The notes: a model not told the origin generated them from the sequence alone. 15,509 bases of DNA from RPQK01 sp041946865 (GCA_041946865.1 JBHGBF010000122.1:1-15509); one strand, 5' to 3'; shown: positions 7,815 through 15,276, counted from the first letter of the stretch. Made by a program: numbers and translations.

Positions 7815-8612
7815 ATGGATCCCTCCGTCCGTGAAGCGACATTGGATCTGGCCAGGCGAACCGCACTGGAAGCGGGTGCGCTGCTGCGAAAGCGTTTCCG
7901 GACAGACTTCCGCGTTTCAAAGAAGGGCCCCATCGACTTTGTCACCGAGATGGACGTGAGAGCAGAGCAGTTGATTCTTGATCGCATTCGCTCCGCTTAC
8001 CCGAATCACCGGATCCTGGCCGAGGAGGCCGGTCCAAATTCGAACGATTCTCGCTTCAACTGGCTGGTTGATCCTCTGGACGGGACGACCAACTACGCTC
8101 ACGGCTTTCCGGCGTTCTGCGTCTCGATTGCGCTCGAGCACGACGGAAAACTGGAAACCGGCGTGATTTACGACCCGATGGCCGGCGAGCTGTTCTCGGC
8201 CTCCCGGGGCGGCGGCGCGTTCCTGAACGATCAGCCCATCCGGGTTTCTGAGGAGGAGGCGCTGGGCGAGAGTCTTCTGGGAACAGGATTCTCGTATGAT
8301 CCCGACGGCTTACGGGTCAACCTCAGGCTCTTCCATGAATTCATGACCCGCGCGGCGGGCGTCCGCCGGGTGGGTTCTGCGGCCCGGGATCTTGCCTACG
8401 TCGCGTGCGGGAGATTCGACGGTGTGTGGGAATTTCAGCTCCATCCGTGGGACGTGGCGGCCGGAATGCTCCTGGTTGAGGAAGCCGGCGGACGGGTCAC
8501 CAGTTTCGACGGCCGGCCTTGTACTCCCCGGGACCAGCGTATCCTGCTTACGAACGGTCGGATCCACGATGCTATGCTGGAAGTCTTAAGAGCGCACGCG
8601 CCGGTGATCTGA
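7815..8612 (+). CDS. Inositol monophosphatase family phosphatase
   Basis: A Mg-dependent, Li-sensitive-type sugar or inositol phosphate phosphatase is predicted, 265 residues, close to SuhB (267). Metal ligands are visible: Glu70/Glu71 (LAEEAG), Asp86 and Asp89 in WLVDPLDGTTNYAHG (83-97), and Asp213 in LHPWDVAAG (209-217), with the glycine-rich VEEAGGRV after it. The N-terminal KKGPIDFVTEMD matches the family's K-x-D-x-VT-x-D region. Family members act on inositol 1-phosphate, fructose 1,6-bisphosphate, histidinol phosphate or other sugar phosphates, and the sequence alone does not decide which. In this operon a sugar-acid or sugar phosphate is plausible but unproven. The start at 7815 fits the family length, though no strong Shine-Dalgarno is seen. 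The next gene begins only 6 bases after its stop. Confidence 0.9.
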   Translation: MDPSVREATLDLARRTALEAGALLRKRFRTDFRVSKKGPIDFVTEMDVRAEQLILDRIRSAYPNHRILAEEAGPNSNDSRFNWLVDPLDGTTNYAHGFPAFCVSIALEHDGKLETGVIYDPMAGELFSASRGGGAFLNDQPIRVSEEEALGESLLGTGFSYDPDGLRVNLRLFHEFMTRAAGVRRVGSAARDLAYVACGRFDGVWEFQLHPWDVAAGMLLVEEAGGRVTSFDGRPCTPRDQRILLTNGRIHDAMLEVLRAHAPVI

Positions 8613-8618
8613 AAAACT

Positions 8619-9410
8619 ATGACAAGCTCGACCCAACCTCCAACAACCGTGGCACGTTCGCTCGAGGGACGCATAGCGCTCATCACAGGCGCCAGTCGCG
8701 GTCTCGGTCGTGCAATTGCCGCCGGCTTTGCAGCGGCCGGCGCCAGGCTGGCCCTGATCGGCCGAGTCCGGAGCAACCTCGAGGCCGTCGCAGAGCAGTT
8801 GAGAGCCAATGACGCCGAAGTCCACTGCTTCCCCTACGATCTCTCCAGGATCGAGGGGATACCCGAGCTTTACGAGTGGATTCTGGCGGCAACCGGCGAG
8901 GTCAACATCCTGGTCAACGTGGCGGGGAAGAACTTCCGCGTGCCGGCCGTAGACTTTCCGCTCAAGGAGTGGCAGAGCGTCCTCGATTTGAACCTGACTG
9001 CGCCGTTCGTGCTGTCACAGTGTTTTGCACGGCCCTTGATCCGGGAAGGGAAGCCGGGCAAGATCGTGAACATTGCCTCGTTGATGACGTCCGCCACGAG
9101 ACCGATGATTCCGGCATATACTGCCAGCAAAGGGGCAATCGGCCAGTTGACGAAGGCGTTAGCGGTAGAATGGGCCCAGTATCGGATAAACGTCAACGCG
9201 GTGGGTCCCGGTTATTTCAAGACCGAGCTGACCAGCCCGCTACACCAAGACCCGGCGTTCAACAAGTGGGTGCTGGACCGCACGCCGATGAAGCGCTGGG
9301 GCGAGCCACAGGATCTGGTCGGCGCGGTTGTGTTTCTGTCCTCGTCCGCGGCCGATTTCATAACCGGGCAGATCCTGTATGTCGACGGGGGTTGGCTCGC
9401 CAATATATAG
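8619..9410 (+). CDS. SDR oxidoreductase, gluconate 5-dehydrogenase (IdnO)-like
   Basis: A classical NAD(P)-dependent short-chain dehydrogenase of 263 residues. It shows TGASRGLG (23-30), NVAGKN (100-105, in place of the usual NNAG), a catalytic Ser154 in NIASLM, and YTASK (Tyr167, Lys171). The C-terminal third, with GPGYFKTELTSPLHQDPAF, RTPMKRWGEPQDL and FITGQILYVDGGW, closely resembles gluconate 5-dehydrogenase / 5-ketogluconate reductase (IdnO, Gno) and the related KduD. The likely reaction is reversible reduction of a keto-gluconate to gluconate, but SDR substrates are hard to call from sequence. It lies 6 bases after the phosphatase stop and 24 before the LarA-family gene, so it is firmly within the operon. 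No good Shine-Dalgarno is visible, which suggests translational coupling to the gene before it. The gene ends in TATATAG. Confidence 0.85.
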   Translation: MTSSTQPPTTVARSLEGRIALITGASRGLGRAIAAGFAAAGARLALIGRVRSNLEAVAEQLRANDAEVHCFPYDLSRIEGIPELYEWILAATGEVNILVNVAGKNFRVPAVDFPLKEWQSVLDLNLTAPFVLSQCFARPLIREGKPGKIVNIASLMTSATRPMIPAYTASKGAIGQLTKALAVEWAQYRINVNAVGPGYFKTELTSPLHQDPAFNKWVLDRTPMKRWGEPQDLVGAVVFLSSSAADFITGQILYVDGGWLANI

Positions 9411-9434
9411 AAGCCTTATGAGGAAGATACGAAT

Positions 9435-10724
9435 ATGGTAACAGGCAAGGGATCGGAAACCGAGTTGTTGAGCGAGTCGCAGGTGCATGACTTGTGCGCC
9501 GAGGCTTTCGCGCAGAGAGACCTGACAGGCAAGCGGATTTTGGCGATCATCCCTGACCACTCCCGCACCGCCCCGATCGACATGATGTTTCGGGTGGTCT
9601 ATGAGCTGCTGGCCGATCGCGCCGCTGCTCTCGACTTCATCGTGGCGCTCGGCACTCATCCCCCGATGACCGATACCCAGATCAACGAGCGCGTCGGAAT
9701 CACGGCGGACGAGCGGCGCACCCGGTATCCGAAGGCCCGGTTCTTCAATCACCACTGGAAGGACCCCCAACAGCTGCGCCACGTCGGAACAATACCTGCG
9801 GAAGAGGTCGGCCGCATTTCAAACGGGCTGATGTGCGAGCCGGTGCGAGTAACCATCAACAAAATGGTGTTCGATTACGACGTTTTGCTTATCATCGGAC
9901 CCACTTTCCCTCACGAGGTGGTAGGGTTTTCAGGCGGCAACAAGTACCTGTTTCCAGGCATTGCAGGCCAGGAAATCATCGACATGTTTCACTGGCTGGG
10001 CGCCCTGATTACCAATCCTGTCATCATCGGAACCAAGGAAACTCCGGTCCGGCAGGTCGTCGACCGCGCCGCGGCTTTTCTCCCGATGGAACGGCTCTGC
10101 CTGAGCCTCGTCGTCAAGGGCGCCGGACTGGCGGGCCTCTTCGTCGGCGCCCCCGAGGAAGCTTTCAGCGCCGCTGCCGATCTCTCCGACAAGCTGCACA
10201 TCACCTACCTGGATCGTCCTTTCACCAAAGTCCTTTCCTGCGCACCCCGGATGTATGACGACATCTGGACCGGGGGCAAGTGCATGTACAAGCTGGAGCC
10301 GGTCGTGGCCGACGGAGGTGAGTTGATCATTTATGCGCCGCACGTGACCGAAGTCTCCATCACTCACGGGGCCATCATCCGCCGCATCGGCTACCACGTC
10401 CGCGATTACTTCATCAAGCAGATGAAGAAATTCAAGGATGTTCCGGGCGGCGTGATGGCGCACTCGACTCATGTCAAGGGGATCGGCGCCTTCGAGAACA
10501 GTGTTGAGTCGCCCCGGATCAACGTGGTGCTGGCAACGCAGATTCCTGCAGATGTCTGCCGAGAAATCAATCTGGGATACCGCAATCCCGAGTCGATCCA
10601 GGTGAGCGACTGGCAGAACCGCGAGGAGGAGGGAATCTTCTACGTTGCCAAGGCCGGGGAGATGCTATATCGGCTCCAGAACGATCCGTTCAGAGCTGTT
10701 GCAATGCCGGGAGCGCGACAGTAG
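9435..10724 (+). CDS. LarA-family nickel-pincer racemase/epimerase
   Basis: A homologue of lactate racemase LarA, whose NPN nickel-pincer cofactor moves a hydride to and from C2 of 2-hydroxy acids. The product has 429 residues. The functional residues of LarA can be placed: Asp41 and Arg44 (PDHSRTAP, for Asp72/Arg75), His75 (LGTHPPM, for His108), His160 (TFPHEVVGFSGG, for His174), Lys170 (GGNKYLFPGI, the cofactor-bound Lys184) and His186 (MFHWLG, the nickel ligand His200). The spacings 160-170-186 equal those in LarA exactly. The superfamily includes a D-gluconate 2-epimerase. With uxuB, gnd and a gluconate-type SDR beside it, a sugar-acid C2 epimerase (mannonate/gluconate) is my inference, and simple lactate racemase is less likely. 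No larB, larC, larE or nickel transporter lies in the window. AGGA sits about 10 bases before the ATG. Confidence 0.88.
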   Translation: MVTGKGSETELLSESQVHDLCAEAFAQRDLTGKRILAIIPDHSRTAPIDMMFRVVYELLADRAAALDFIVALGTHPPMTDTQINERVGITADERRTRYPKARFFNHHWKDPQQLRHVGTIPAEEVGRISNGLMCEPVRVTINKMVFDYDVLLIIGPTFPHEVVGFSGGNKYLFPGIAGQEIIDMFHWLGALITNPVIIGTKETPVRQVVDRAAAFLPMERLCLSLVVKGAGLAGLFVGAPEEAFSAAADLSDKLHITYLDRPFTKVLSCAPRMYDDIWTGGKCMYKLEPVVADGGELIIYAPHVTEVSITHGAIIRRIGYHVRDYFIKQMKKFKDVPGGVMAHSTHVKGIGAFENSVESPRINVVLATQIPADVCREINLGYRNPESIQVSDWQNREEEGIFYVAKAGEMLYRLQNDPFRAVAMPGARQ

Positions 10725-10806
10725 GCCGCTCTCAGCTCGTCGAAGCGCCTCACGCGGTTCACGCGAACGGTTTGTCAGCCCCGCCGTTTGTCAGTATCCT
10801 TTTGCA

Positions 10807-11856
10807 ATGGCGAAACAAATCGGAGTTGGAGTCGTTGGACTGGGTTGGGTTGCCGGCGCCCACATTGACACGTTCAAGAAAATCCCGGGGGTGCAGGTTG
10901 TCGGCGTTTCCTCACGCCGGCCCCTGCAGCCGGGCAGCCTGGAAGCTGCGTACGGCCTTCCTCTGAAGCCGTTCAGCAGCTATGAGGAGATGCTGGCAGA
11001 TCCATCCGTGGATGTCGTGGACATTTGCACTCCGCATCCCCTTCATGCGGAGCAAGCCATCGCGGCTGCCCGAGCCGGCAAGCATCTGATTATCGAGAAG
11101 CCGATTTCCCTGACGTACGAGGATGCTCTTCGCGTGCGCCGCGCGATTCGCGAGAACCGCGTGAAGACCTGCGTCTGCTTCGAATGCCGGTTCAGCGACC
11201 ATTTTCGGCTCATCAAGTCGTGCATTGAACAGGGGTTGTTCGGCCAGATCCACTACGGGGAGGTCGACTACTACCATGGCATCGGACCGTGGTACGGCCA
11301 GTTTGGCTGGAATGTCAGGAAGGACTTCGGGGGCAGCTCATTACTGACGGCGGGTTGCCATGCCTTGGACGGGCTGCTTTTCTTCATGTCCGGGGCGGTT
11401 TCCGAAGTGACGAGCCTCGCCACCCGCTCGGCAAGCCCGATCTTCGAGCCGTATGAATATCCGACGACAACGGTGACGATGCTGAAATTCCAGGACGGAC
11501 GGGTCGCCAAGGTCACCTCCTGCATTGATTGCCTGCAGCCCTATTACTTCCACATTCATTTGGTCGGAAGCGAGGGAAGCCTCCTCGACAATCGGATCTA
11601 CAGCCACAAGCTGGACGGGATGAACCGGAATCGCTGGAGCACGCTGGAGACGTCGCTTATCGACTCGGGCGATGTCGGCCATCATCCCTATTTGCCGCAG
11701 TTTCGCGCTTTTTTCGAGAGCGCCGGGCGGGGTGAAGACATGCCTCGAACCAACTTCGACGTCGCCTTCGAAACACATCGCGTGGTTTTCGCAGCAGATC
11801 GATCAGCCGCCGAAGCCCGGCCCGTCCGCCTCGAAGAGCTATCCCTGGAGGACTGA
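10807..11856 (+). CDS. Gfo/Idh/MocA family oxidoreductase
   Basis: An NAD(P)-dependent sugar or inositol oxidoreductase of 349 residues. The N-terminal Rossmann fold has GVGVVGLGWVAGAH (6-19), then DICTPHPLHAEQAIAAARAGKH and EKPIS (97-101, with the conserved Lys98). The C-terminal domain carries TAGCHALD (181-188) with the likely catalytic His185, and a GSEGSLLDN strand near 250. The substrate is not identifiable from sequence: members oxidise or reduce inositols, glucose, 1,5-anhydrofructose, amino-sugars and others. The open frame extends back to 10645, inside the LarA-family gene, but that extra sequence is Arg/Ser-rich and unlike the family, so the ATG at 10807 is chosen. No strong Shine-Dalgarno is seen. 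An 82-base gap follows the LarA-family gene. It is the last gene of the + strand run, facing the GH130 gene across 61 bases. Confidence 0.92.
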   Translation: MAKQIGVGVVGLGWVAGAHIDTFKKIPGVQVVGVSSRRPLQPGSLEAAYGLPLKPFSSYEEMLADPSVDVVDICTPHPLHAEQAIAAARAGKHLIIEKPISLTYEDALRVRRAIRENRVKTCVCFECRFSDHFRLIKSCIEQGLFGQIHYGEVDYYHGIGPWYGQFGWNVRKDFGGSSLLTAGCHALDGLLFFMSGAVSEVTSLATRSASPIFEPYEYPTTTVTMLKFQDGRVAKVTSCIDCLQPYYFHIHLVGSEGSLLDNRIYSHKLDGMNRNRWSTLETSLIDSGDVGHHPYLPQFRAFFESAGRGEDMPRTNFDVAFETHRVVFAADRSAAEARPVRLEELSLED

Positions 11857-11917
11857 CTGAGTGGTCGTTTTCATAAATACGATGACGTGTTGATGTGTTT
11901 GAGCTTTTCGGACTGGA

Positions 11918-13087
11918 CTACTCAACGCCTTTTGCCAGATTCTTGCGGATAAGGGCAATCCTCTGCTGCACACAGGCGTACGATCGGCCCCCGTCGGGCG
12001 GCGTGTTCAGGACGTAATCGAGCAGCCGGTCGACCGTGCTGGTGGCGACATGCATCCGGGTATCGGATGAACCGTAGTAGATGAAGACCTCTCCGTTCGG
12101 GCGCGCGACCCAGCCGTTGCTGAACGTGACATTAGACACGTCGCCCACTCTTTCCTCGCCCTCAGGGGCAAGGAAGTAGCCCCCCGGCTGGTGAATGATC
12201 TCCCAGGGTTTGTTCAGGCGCGTCAAAAACAGGTAAAGGACGTACCGCAGACCGGCGGCCGTGTTGCGGACTCCGTGCGCGAGCTGAAGCCACCCGCGGC
12301 CCGTCTTGATCGGGGCCGGCCCCAGGCCGTTTTTCATCTCTTTTATGGTGTGATAGACCCGCGGATCGATGATGCGCTCGTCCTCGATCACGGCATGTTC
12401 CATGCTGGCCGCCAATCCCCAGCCGATACCCCCGCCGCTGCCCGCCTGGATGAACTCGTCCTGCGGCCGCGTGTAAAAGCCGTATTTCCCGTCGACGAAC
12501 TCGGGATGAAGAACGACGTTGCGCTGCTGGGGCGACCCGGTCTTCAGATCATCCAGACGTTCCCAGGACAGAAGATCGTGCGTGCGCGCGATGCCGCACT
12601 GGGCGACGGCGGAGGAGGTGTCCCATGCCGGCGCCTTCGGGTCTTTCCGCTCGGTGCAAAACAGACCGTAGATCCATCCGTCCTCGTGCTGGACGACCCG
12701 CATGTCGTACACATTAGTGTCGGGATCACTGGTTTCGGGAATCAGGATCGGATAATCCCAGAACCGGAACTGATCCACGCCTGTCCGGCTTTCCGCCACG
12801 GCAAAAAACGACTTGCGGTCCCAGCCTTCGACCCTCACCACCAGCAGGATGCGGCCATTGAGCTCGATGGCGCCTGAATTGAAGGCGGCGTTGACGCCCA
12901 TTCTCTGCAGCATGAACGGATTGGTCTCGGGATCGAAGTCGTACCGCCAGGCCAGGGGAGTATGATCGGCCGTCACGACGGGAAACAAATAGCGATCATA
13001 GATGCCGGTGCCATCCTCGACCTTTATGTTTTTCCGGTTGATGAGCTCGCCATGGCGCTTGAGAAGCATTTCGAGTCTGGGATGCAT
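11918..13087 (-). CDS. GH130 4-O-beta-D-mannosyl-D-glucose phosphorylase
   Basis: This enzyme is predicted to phosphorolyse beta-1,4-mannosyl-glucose to mannose 1-phosphate and glucose, the second step of the intracellular mannan disaccharide pathway. The product (389 residues, about the family length) shows the GH130 blocks: WRYDFDPETNPFMLQRMGVNAAFNSGA in pieces at about 47-73, RVEGWDRKSFFAVAES (85-100), DTNVYDMR (123-130) with the candidate general acid Asp128, and GSGGGIGWG (216-224), which is characteristic of subfamily GH130_1. ISPIETSFAR-type phosphate-binding residues were not assigned. There is no signal peptide, which fits a cytoplasmic enzyme. GGAGGT lies 5-6 bases before the ATG at 13087. 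It follows the cellobiose 2-epimerase gene by 127 bases on the same strand, the same pair that defines the Bacteroides-type mannobiose route. Mannobiose phosphorylase is a weaker alternative. Confidence 0.9.
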   Translation of the reverse strand: MHPRLEMLLKRHGELINRKNIKVEDGTGIYDRYLFPVVTADHTPLAWRYDFDPETNPFMLQRMGVNAAFNSGAIELNGRILLVVRVEGWDRKSFFAVAESRTGVDQFRFWDYPILIPETSDPDTNVYDMRVVQHEDGWIYGLFCTERKDPKAPAWDTSSAVAQCGIARTHDLLSWERLDDLKTGSPQQRNVVLHPEFVDGKYGFYTRPQDEFIQAGSGGGIGWGLAASMEHAVIEDERIIDPRVYHTIKEMKNGLGPAPIKTGRGWLQLAHGVRNTAAGLRYVLYLFLTRLNKPWEIIHQPGGYFLAPEGEERVGDVSNVTFSNGWVARPNGEVFIYYGSSDTRMHVATSTVDRLLDYVLNTPPDGGRSYACVQQRIALIRKNLAKGVE

Positions 13088-13214
13088 CTATAACCTCCGT
13101 GCTCGAAGAAGTGAGGCGCGCAGCGCACGGCCAGGGACGCGGCCGAGAGCGGTGGCCCCGCGCGCGGGTCGCGTGCGCGGCGGCTTTGCCGGCTCGCGGG
13201 GCGCCGGGATGGGC
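13088..13214 (-). other. GC-rich spacer between epimerase and phosphorylase genes
   Basis: This 127-base gap is strikingly GC-rich and holds a perfect 12-bp palindrome, CCCGCGCGCGGG (13157-13168), plus several GGCC/GGCGCC-type repeats that could fold strongly. The Shine-Dalgarno of the GH130 gene (GGAGGT, about 13091-13097) is at its downstream end. No T-run follows any of the hairpins. It may modulate read-through or protect the mRNA, but the role is unknown. Confidence 0.35.
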
Positions 13215-14435
13215 TCACTCGCCTGCCTTTTCCAGCTCCGACAATCTCGAAATCGCTTCCAGGCAGGCGCGAGAGTTGTGGTAGGGCCCCTTCCACGCGT
13301 CGACCTTGTACTGCTCGCCGTCCGGGATTCCTTCGCGTGACACCTTCCAGAACCACTCGCCGCATCGCCGGTCGACAATATAGCCTTCGATGAACTGCCA
13401 GGAAGCGACGGCAGCGTCCAGGAAGGGCCGCTCCCGCGTCAACTGATAGGCGTTTAAAAAGCCCACGAGAGCTTCGGCCTGGGGCCACCAGTGTTTGGAG
13501 TCATCGATAACCTCGCCCTTTTCCACTTCGTAGAGCAAGCCTCCGTCGACATCAAGACCGTCCTCCATAACGGACATCGCCATCATCCGCGCCGTCTGCC
13601 TGACCGAGGCGATCATCGCCGGATCGCCGAGAACACCGGCCGCCTCACACAGAAGCCAGCTCGCTTCTATATCGTGGCCAAACGAGATCTTCTCCGAGCG
13701 TGACTCCCAGTTCTCGCGGAAGAACATGCGCAGGTGCCAGTTCGCCGTATTGACGATGTGGTCGAGGAAGATCTTGAGCAAATCGGAGAGCCTGCGCGCC
13801 AGGAGGGGGTCGTTCCAGGCGCGAAACAGATTGGCGTACGCCTCGAGCAGGTGCAGGTGAGTGTTCATCGACTTCTTTTCATCCATGTCGACATCACTCA
13901 GCCGTTGGTCCGCTGCCGACAACCAGTCCTTCTCGAAGGTCTCGAAGTATCCGCCGTACTTCGGGTCCCGCGTCTTTTCCTCGATCAGGGCAAAGAGCGC
14001 CTTGGCTCTCTCCAGTGAGCTGCGGTGCTTGAAGACCGTTCCGTACTCGCTTAACGCGTAGAGGGTGAAGGCCTGCCCGTAAGTCTTCTTCCTGGTATCG
14101 ACCGGCCGGCCTTTGAAGTCGACCATCCAGTACGTCCCCCCCGCGTCCGGGTCCCAGAACTTGTCGATCAGATAGTCATAGGCCCGGCTGGCCATGTCGC
14201 GGCAGGCGGGATCCCGGTACCGAGCAAACAACCGCGAGAACGTCCAAAGGATCCGGGTCGTGAGGATGAGACCCTTGTCGGCTTCCCGCTCTACGTCGAG
14301 GTCGTTCGACATCCTTCCCCAGAAGCCACCGTTTTCCTTGTCGATAGTCCGTTCAAGCCAGAAGGGAATGATGTTACCGCGCAGTTCCTGTTCGACGCTT
14401 GCCCGAAAGCGGGCCAATTCGCCGGTATTATGCAT
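13215..14435 (-). CDS. Cellobiose 2-epimerase
   Basis: A cytoplasmic AGE-family enzyme that epimerises the reducing-end sugar of beta-1,4 disaccharides, here most likely mannobiose to mannosyl-glucose for the GH130 phosphorylase. The 406-residue product has the expected start (IIPFWLERTIDKENGGFWG, about 22-40), KTYGQAFTLYALSEY (117-131), NTHLHLLEAY (191-200), FGHDIEASWLL (252-262), SKHWWPQAEALVGF and WKGPYHNSRAC (381-391). His193, His254 and His386 have spacing very close to the catalytic histidines of characterised cellobiose 2-epimerases. The frame is open upstream to a GTG at 14516, but the 27 extra residues are not family-like and a promoter lies within them, so the ATG at 14435 is preferred. 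No Shine-Dalgarno precedes it, and the message may be almost leaderless. N-acylglucosamine 2-epimerase is a less likely alternative. Confidence 0.9.
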   Translation of the reverse strand: MHNTGELARFRASVEQELRGNIIPFWLERTIDKENGGFWGRMSNDLDVEREADKGLILTTRILWTFSRLFARYRDPACRDMASRAYDYLIDKFWDPDAGGTYWMVDFKGRPVDTRKKTYGQAFTLYALSEYGTVFKHRSSLERAKALFALIEEKTRDPKYGGYFETFEKDWLSAADQRLSDVDMDEKKSMNTHLHLLEAYANLFRAWNDPLLARRLSDLLKIFLDHIVNTANWHLRMFFRENWESRSEKISFGHDIEASWLLCEAAGVLGDPAMIASVRQTARMMAMSVMEDGLDVDGGLLYEVEKGEVIDDSKHWWPQAEALVGFLNAYQLTRERPFLDAAVASWQFIEGYIVDRRCGEWFWKVSREGIPDGEQYKVDAWKGPYHNSRACLEAISRLSELEKAGE

Positions 14436-14447
14436 ATGGTGAGCGGG

Positions 14448-14477
14448 ATTGTAAGCGTCTCTCGGGGAATCGGTCAA
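14448..14477 (-). promoter_or_regulatory. Sigma-70-like promoter for the mannobiose genes
   Basis: On the - strand TTGACC (14477-14472) and TACAAT (14453-14448) are separated by 18 bases, a good match to -35 and -10 boxes. Transcription would start at about 14441-14439, only some 4-6 bases before the chosen ATG of the epimerase gene, which has no Shine-Dalgarno. A near-leaderless message for both mannobiose genes is inferred. Confidence 0.45.
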
Positions 14478-14564
14478 GCGGCGGACGTTCCGCTCGAGGA
14501 AATCCCCGACACGCACGTCATTCGCTCGTAAGTGGTTGATACCAACAAGCCGGGATCCAGGTCT

Positions 14565-14595
14565 GGAGCCGTATGAGGGGAGACTTTCAGGTACG
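14565..14595 (+). other. Possible group II intron hairpin remnant
   Basis: GGAGCCGTATGAGG (14565-14578), a short loop, then CTTTCAGGTACG (14584-14595) resembles the conserved hairpin of bacterial group II introns found near the start of the maturase gene, which usually reads GAGCCGTATGAGG, loop, then a TTTCA-GTACGG-like strand. Pairing is CGTA/TACG plus TGA/TCA with a GG bulge. No reverse-transcriptase sequence or intron 3' domain is seen nearby, so at most this is a scrap. Confidence 0.3.
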
Positions 14596-14649
14596 TCTTT
14601 GAAATGGTATCCGTCGGTGGCGGCCTGTTGCGAAGACTACAACAGGATG

Positions 14650-14793
14650 TTATGCTCGAATCATGGCCACGACGGTAACACTGAATTCCGACTTGATCGA
14701 GGAGGTCGAATAGGCGCCCTCTTCCACGAGCACTTCGAGAACCTTGATCCTGGCCTTCAGCCGATAGCTTTGTGCGAGCGATGTGTTTGTCAC
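14650..14793 (-). pseudogene. Truncated HEPN-domain protein
   Basis: This reads as the N-terminus of a HEPN protein, the usual partner of MNT nucleotidyltransferases in toxin-antitoxin pairs, where HEPN is normally the RNase toxin. A GTG at 14793 overlaps the upstream nucleotidyltransferase stop by four bases (GTGA), the normal layout for such pairs. The first 29 residues contain RLKARIKVLEVLVEEGAYS, matching the first HEPN helix and the AYSD turn that follows. After that the frame becomes unrelated (TSSIKSEF...) and stops at residue 47. The second half of the domain, including the R-x4-6-H catalytic motif, is absent in all three frames that I read. It should be dead. A candidate group II intron scrap lies just beyond its end. 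Confidence 0.6.
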
Positions 14794-15276
14794 AGTTCAA
14801 ACACGTCCCCGGGTTTGTAATCGGGCTTGAGATCCCAATGCCACGCGTTTCCCTGCCAGACTCGTCGCGCACCTAACCTCGCCAGGCGGTCCTTGAGGTC
14901 TCTCAGTTGCCTTGTCATGAATCGATCAGTGTCGTACAGCAACAGAGCGTCTTCAGTCATGTCGAAGAACAAAGGATCCCTTGTTCCACCTCTTCCGGGG
15001 TCTTAATTACCGGCGAAAGCACCACATCTGTCCCCTGCAGATCGCGTCCCTCACCCTGGATTCCACGGCAAAGAACTCGCGAACTCGTCGCACCCTTCCT
15101 TGGGGCAAACCGGCGACGACGAGGAGCAAATCGATATCCGAGTCCGGATTCGGCGTGCCGCGACCAACCGAGCCGAACACCAGGAGGGAGATCAGCCGTT
15201 CACCGTACACCTCCCGGCACGCCTTGGCTAACTTGTCGAGCAGAACGTCGAAATCCAGGATAGGCGAGCGGCGCAT
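14790..15276 (-). pseudogene. MNT-type nucleotidyltransferase domain protein, two frameshifts
   Basis: This is a decayed minimal nucleotidyltransferase gene of the MNT family, the antitoxin half of MNT-HEPN pairs, where it can AMPylate the HEPN toxin. The first frame (15276 to about 15040) holds LLVFGSVGRGTPNPDSDIDL with the intact GS-x10-DxD nucleotidyltransferase motif. Homology then moves to a second frame (about 15042-14980; GTDVVLSPVIKTPEEVEQG) and, at a GGGATCC near 14977, to a third frame (DPLFFDMTEDALLLYD to NAWHWDLKPDYKPGDVFEL), which stops at 14790. Each frame alone is too short. Joined, they give roughly the normal length of about 160 residues. Two single-base indels explain it; a sequencing or assembly error could also do so, but the broken HEPN partner argues for real decay. 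Confidence 0.75.

Noticed and set aside
10645..10806. Upstream extension of the Gfo/Idh/MocA gene
   Set aside because: It overlaps the LarA-family gene in another frame and adds an Arg/Ser-rich stretch unlike any family N-terminus. The Rossmann motif begins right after the ATG at 10807.
12191..12877. + strand open frame of 228 codons
   Set aside because: It is antisense to the GH130 gene, and no domain was recognised.
14474..14872. - strand open frame of 132 codons next to the toxin-antitoxin relic
   Set aside because: It overlaps the HEPN and nucleotidyltransferase relics in another frame, is rich in Ser, Arg and Thr, and crosses the epimerase promoter. There is no family resemblance.
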